This document shows, piece after piece, positions 5,287-8,569 of a stretch of DNA of 8,569 nt. The stretch is from assembly GCA_017447325.1 (NCBI GenBank), contig JAFSNU010000060.1, positions 1 through 8,569 on the forward strand, in the 5' to 3' direction. A model generated the notes under the pieces. That model worked only from the letters and a program-made list of their open reading frames with translations. It was not told the DNA's origin and made no database searches. Positions within the stretch are counted from its first letter, which is position 1; each line of letters starts with the position of its first letter. This DNA comes from Synergistaceae bacterium (GTDB lineage Bacteria; Synergistota; Synergistia; Synergistales; Aminobacteriaceae). The position numbers were made by a program, and so were the translations under genes.

Positions 5287-6723
5287 TTGGCAAAGAATAT
5301 TAAATCAAGAAGTGAAGATTATTCGCAGTGGTATTTGGACGTAATAAAGGCCGGTGATTTAGCGGACTACGCGCCGGTTCGCGGCTGCATGGTCATCAAG
5401 CCGACGGGCTACGCGATCTGGGAGGAAATTCAAAAAGTTTTTGACGCTGAGTTTAAACGCACAGGGCATAAAAACGCATATTTCCCGTTATTAATTCCGT
5501 ATAATTTTTTGACGAAAGAGGCCGAGCACGTCGAGGGATTTTCGCCGGAGTGCGCAATGGTAACTCATGCCGGCGGCGAGGAGCTTGAAGAGCCTTACGC
5601 GATTCGTCCGACGTCTGAGACTGTTATAGGCCATATGTATGCTAAATGGATTCAGTCGTATAGAGACCTGCCGGTTTTATATAACCAGTGGTGCAATATC
5701 ATGCGCTGGGAAAAGAGATCGAGATTATTTTTAAGGACTTCGGAATTTTTATGGCAGGAAGGCCACACGGCGCACGAGACTGAGCAGGAAGCCCGCGAGG
5801 AGACTTTGAGAATGCTTGAAGTCTATCGTAAATTAATGGAAGATGTTTTAGCTTTGCCGGTCCTGACGGGCGAGAAGACAGCCGGCGAGAGATTCCCCGG
5901 CGCGGTTGACACTTATACCTGCGAGGCGATGATGAGCGACAAACGCGCCTTGCAATCTGGGACAAGCCATTTTTTAGGGCGTAATTTTGCCGAGGCATTT
6001 GAAATTAAATTCCAGAACAGGCAGGGCGAGCTTGAATATTGCTGGACGACGAGCTGGGGAATTTCGACGCGTTTAATCGGAGCGTTAATCATGACGCACT
6101 CGGACGACGACGGATTAATTTTGCCGCCGAAGATCGCGCCGGTTAAAGCTGCTATAGTGCCTATTTCACAAGACGATAAATTTATTGATGAAGTTTTATT
6201 GCCTAAAGCTAAAGAGATTGCGGGCATAGTTGATAATTTATACGGCTTTAATCATGTTGTAATAGACAAAGATTTTCACATGAGACCCGGCGACAGATTT
6301 TTCACGCACTTGCAGAAGGGCGTGCCGCTGAGAATTGAGTTAGGTGAGAAGGACATTAAGGCCGGCACTGCGAGATTAGTTAGAAGAGACACGGGCGAGA
6401 AGATCGATGCAAGTTTAAATGATTTAGAGGCTGTTATATCGCGCGTGTTGGATGAAGAGCAGGCTAATTTATATAATAAAGCTAAGAATTTTAGAATTAG
6501 CAACACGCATTTTGCTAAAAATTATGACGAGTTTAAAGATATAATCGCAAATCAAGGCGGCTTTGTCGAGGCATATTTTGCCGGAACGCCGGAGGACGAA
6601 GTGAAAATTAGAGAGGACACGGGCGCGACGCCTCGCTGCATTGTGACGGGCGACGACAGGACAGGGCCGTGCATGATAACGGGCAAGACCGGCCGCATGA
6701 CGATTTTTGCGAAAGCTTATTAA
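5287..6723 (+). CDS. proS: Proline--tRNA ligase, archaeal/eukaryotic-like type
   Basis: This 478-residue cytoplasmic class II synthetase charges tRNA-Pro with proline. The proline pocket motif IRPTSETVIGHMY is at residues 106-118. Motif 2 runs from NIMRWE (137-142) to LRTSEFLWQEGHTAH (149-163). QSGTSHFLGRNF is at 223-234, and motif 3 is in GISTRLIGALIMTHSDDDGL (258-277). An anticodon-binding domain follows (about 287-390), then the C-terminal domain of this type (about 400-478) with Cys451 and Cys462 and the terminal Tyr478. The LRTSEFLWQEGHTAH block, short length, absence of the large editing insertion between motifs 2 and 3, and C-terminal Tyr are hallmarks of the archaeal/eukaryotic-type enzyme (ProS type 3). 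Some bacteria carry this instead of the longer bacterial form. It starts at TTG with a GGGGGA site, lies 105 bases after the patatin gene, and is followed by prfB after 27 A/T-only bases. Confidence 0.97.
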   Translation: MAKNIKSRSEDYSQWYLDVIKAGDLADYAPVRGCMVIKPTGYAIWEEIQKVFDAEFKRTGHKNAYFPLLIPYNFLTKEAEHVEGFSPECAMVTHAGGEELEEPYAIRPTSETVIGHMYAKWIQSYRDLPVLYNQWCNIMRWEKRSRLFLRTSEFLWQEGHTAHETEQEAREETLRMLEVYRKLMEDVLALPVLTGEKTAGERFPGAVDTYTCEAMMSDKRALQSGTSHFLGRNFAEAFEIKFQNRQGELEYCWTTSWGISTRLIGALIMTHSDDDGLILPPKIAPVKAAIVPISQDDKFIDEVLLPKAKEIAGIVDNLYGFNHVVIDKDFHMRPGDRFFTHLQKGVPLRIELGEKDIKAGTARLVRRDTGEKIDASLNDLEAVISRVLDEEQANLYNKAKNFRISNTHFAKNYDEFKDIIANQGGFVEAYFAGTPEDEVKIREDTGATPRCIVTGDDRTGPCMITGKTGRMTIFAKAY

Positions 6724-6750
6724 TTTTAAAATTAAATTTAAAAAATTTAA

Positions 6751-7879
6751 ATGGCTATAAATTTAGAAAATATAAAAGTACTGGACGAACTGCGGAGCCT
6801 TAAAACGGCTCTGCAGGACAGTCTTTGACGTTGATAATTTAAAGCTTAAAGCGCACGGGCTTGAAGTTGAGAGTGCTAAACAAGATTTTTGGAATTTAGA
6901 AAGTAATAAGCGCGAGGAAGTTTTAAAGGATCTTGCAAATTTAAATGCGAGGCTCGAGGCTTGGCGCAATATTTGTTCAGAATTTGACGAGCTTGAAGTG
7001 CTTGAGGAATTATTGAGCGGCGCGGATTATGATGACAAAGATTTAGCGCAGGAATTTAATGAACGGGCTTTAAAGCTGCGTGAAGATATAGAGCATGAAA
7101 ATTTATTGTTATTATTAATAGATAATTATGATGCTTGCAACGCGATTTTGACTGTTCATGCGGGATCGGGCGGCCTTGACTCTCAGGACTGGGCGGAAAT
7201 GCTTTTGCGCATGTATTTAAAATATTGCGAGCGCGAGAATTTTAAAATTAAAATTTTAAATGTTTCGAGCGACGAAGAGGCGGGCATTAAGAGCGCGGAA
7301 ATTATGATCGAGGGCGATAATGCTTATGGATTTTTTAAGTCTGAGAGCGGCGTGCATAGACTGGTCAGAATATCGCCGTTTGACGCAGCGCACAGGCGGC
7401 ACACGAGTTTTGCAAGCGTGTTAGTCTCGCCGGAAATTCAAGATAATATAGATTTAAATATAGATATTAGGCCTGAAGATTTGAAGATCGACACGTTCAG
7501 AGCGAGCGGCGCGGGCGGCCAGTATGTTAATCGGACTGACTCGGCGGTGAGGATAACGCACTTGCCGAGCAATATTGTCGTCACTTGTCAGAACGAGAGA
7601 TCGCAGCACATGAATAAGCAGGTCGCGATGAGAATTTTGAAGAGCAGGCTATATGAAAAGGCGTTGAACGAGCGGCAGGAGCAGCTTGATGCTGTAGTCG
7701 GCGACAAGAAGGAGAGCAGCTGGGGCAGTCAGATACGCTCGTATACTTTGCATCCCTATACTTTAGTCAAAGATCACAGGACGAATTACGAGACCGGAAA
7801 TATTCAAGCTGTTTTAGACGGCAATATAGATAAATTCATAATGGAATATTTAAGAGCGCACGCAAGAGGTGAGATTTAA
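6751..7879 (+). CDS. prfB: Peptide chain release factor 2, made by programmed +1 frameshift
   Basis: RF2 terminates translation at UGA and UAA. The gene opens at ATG 6751, reads 25 codons to CTT (6823-6825) and meets TGA at 6826-6828. Skipping T6826 and resuming at GAC 6827 continues in frame to TAA 7877. The joined protein is 375 residues, the normal RF2 length. After the shift it reads DVDNL and then QDFW, the familiar RF2 N-terminus. The UGA-recognising SPF tripeptide is at 208-210 in LVRISPFDAAHRRH. The catalytic GGQ is at 255-257 in SGAGGQYVNRTDSAVRITH. The frameshift autoregulates the gene: low RF2 slows termination at the UGA and favours the shift. A hairpin at 6790-6816 may also contribute. 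The leader after proS has no Shine-Dalgarno site, so translation may rely on coupling or an unstructured A/T leader. Composition is A/T-rich except around the hairpin. Confidence 0.97.
6790..6816 (+). promoter_or_regulatory. Hairpin directly upstream of the prfB frameshift site
   Basis: CTGCGGAGCC (6790-6799) pairs with GGCTCTGCAG (6807-6816) over ten pairs, nine Watson-Crick and one G-U, around the seven-base loop TTAAAAC. The 3' arm ends six bases before the slippery CTT and includes the first two bases of the AGGA element (6815-6818). It is not followed by a T-run, so it is not a terminator. The pairing is seen directly; a role in recoding is inference. Confidence 0.6.
6815..6829 (+). promoter_or_regulatory. 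RF2 programmed +1 frameshift signal
   Basis: AGGA (6815-6818) acts as an internal Shine-Dalgarno-like element, four bases before CTT TGA C (6823-6829). This matches the established RF2 recoding signal, in which AGG-type sequence lies just ahead of CUU UGA C. The ribosome slips from CUU to UUU and reads GAC next. Both reading frames on the two sides encode recognisable RF2 sequence. Confidence 0.95.
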
Positions 7880-8569
7880 AATTAAAATTTTTAAAATTTT
7901 ATTAATAATTTTATTTATATTAAGTTTAAATTTAAATGCTGACGCGTTCGAGCCTAAAAATACAATTTTGAGCGCGGCTGAATTAAGAGCCGGAGACTCG
8001 GGCTATTTGCTGACTGTGATAAAGGGCGATGCGCCGGAGAAAATTCCTGTAAAAATTTTAAGTTCTGTCGGGCAGAAGTCGCTTGAAGTTAATAATTATA
8101 TTTTGATAAAAATTTTGAAAGGCGAGATAGCTCGGGGAATGAGCGGCTCGCCGGTTTATGTAAGGCGCAATAAACGTGATTATTTAATCGGAGCTGTTAG
8201 CTTGGGCTGGGATTTCGCAGATCATACTATCGCGGCAGTCACGCCTATTGACGACATGATTAAAAATTTGGGTAGAAAATTAAGCGCGGGCGTTGACGCA
8301 AATTTTTTAAATAATAAAAATTTTGCGGGCTTGAGTGTTGATAAAAATTTAAATAAAAATTTTGTTAATGTTATAAATATTTCGGGCTTGAGTAAAGGCG
8401 CGGCGTTGAAGCTCGGCGAGAGCTTGGGCGTGAATGTGAATTTATTAAATAATTTTAATAATATTAATAAAAATAATAATTTAGAGATACGCGAATATAA
8501 TTTCAAGCCCGGCGATGCTGTAAGTGCGTTGTTAGCTTGGGGCGACGTCGAGATCGCGGCGACCGGAAC
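7869..8569 (+). CDS. Secreted SpoIVB-type S55 peptidase domain protein, cut by window end
   Basis: The frame stays open from GTG 7869 to the window end (233 codons and two bases), so the C-terminus is missing. Residues 1-26 form a signal peptide: basic start, hydrophobic ILLIILFILSL, ADA before the likely cut. The rest resembles the S55 domain: ELRAGDSGYLLTVIKGDAPEKIPVKIL (38-64), then GMSGSPVYV (90-98) with the likely nucleophile Ser92, then DYLIGAVSLGWDFADHTIAAVTPIDDM. In Bacillus the SpoIVB peptidase controls sigma-K activation during sporulation; here the context is not sporulation, and an envelope role is likely. An Asn/Lys-rich tract follows (about 140-220), including NLNKNF at 160-165. 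The GTG start overlaps the prfB end by 11 bases, suggesting coupling; I see no well-placed ribosome binding site. Whether the His needed for catalysis is present cannot be settled here. Confidence 0.85.
   Translation, partial: MRFKIKIFKILLIILFILSLNLNADAFEPKNTILSAAELRAGDSGYLLTVIKGDAPEKIPVKILSSVGQKSLEVNNYILIKILKGEIARGMSGSPVYVRRNKRDYLIGAVSLGWDFADHTIAAVTPIDDMIKNLGRKLSAGVDANFLNNKNFAGLSVDKNLNKNFVNVINISGLSKGAALKLGESLGVNVNLLNNFNNINKNNNLEIREYNFKPGDAVSALLAWGDVEIAATG

Noticed and set aside
6790..6816. Transcription attenuator inside prfB
   Set aside because: The hairpin is followed by GACAGTCTTTGACG without a U-run, so intrinsic termination is unlikely.
6751..6828. Separate 25-codon leader peptide, or sequencing error in prfB
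   Set aside because: The interruption is exactly the RF2 recoding motif, and both frames encode conserved RF2 sequence.

Overview
The window reads as chromosomal DNA of an anaerobic, two-membraned (Gram-negative) bacterium. The best guess is Synergistota; this is inferred from the combination of genes, not from a database match. The supporting pieces are a lipid A-type acyltransferase and a PlpD-like patatin with a POTRA domain and outer-membrane barrel, which both require an outer membrane. A proline-tRNA synthetase of the archaeal/eukaryotic type without the bacterial editing insertion, a stand-alone CheX, a SpoIVB-type S55 peptidase in a non-sporulation setting, and methylmalonyl-CoA epimerase also fit. 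Genes are moderately GC-rich, while spacers are almost pure A/T built from TTTAAA- and AATTAAAATT-like words. All genes lie on the + strand, and all seven complete ones end in TAA.

Layout. Positions 1-476 hold no gene but are full of repeats: a 34-bp tandem repeat running off the left edge, two degenerate copies of a ~140-bp unit, and an inverted repeat next to a possible promoter. Then come mce (498-911), a lysophospholipid/lipid A acyltransferase (930-1841), a YqgF/RuvC-fold protein overlapping it by 40 bases (1802-2299), and a cheX-like gene (2380-2871). This first block is closed by a clear rho-independent terminator (2912-2970). The second block starts with the type Vd patatin (3016-5181), followed by proS (5287-6723), prfB (6751-7879) and a secreted S55-domain protein that overlaps the prfB end and leaves the window (7869-8569+).

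The genes do not form one pathway. They combine housekeeping translation (proS, prfB), envelope functions (acyltransferase, patatin transporter, S55 protein), propionate/succinate carbon flow (mce) and a phosphatase-type signalling protein.

The most interesting signal is in prfB. Its reading frame is broken by a UGA after 25 codons within the classic RF2 +1 frameshift site (CUU UGA C, preceded by an AGGA Shine-Dalgarno-like element). Just upstream there is also a 10-bp hairpin (6790-6816) whose 3' arm overlaps that AGGA. This hairpin is not part of the textbook RF2 signal and could tune release-factor autoregulation. Second in interest are the repeat-rich noncoding region at 1-455 and the Asn/Lys-rich low-complexity segments that share a 19-base word between two unrelated proteins.
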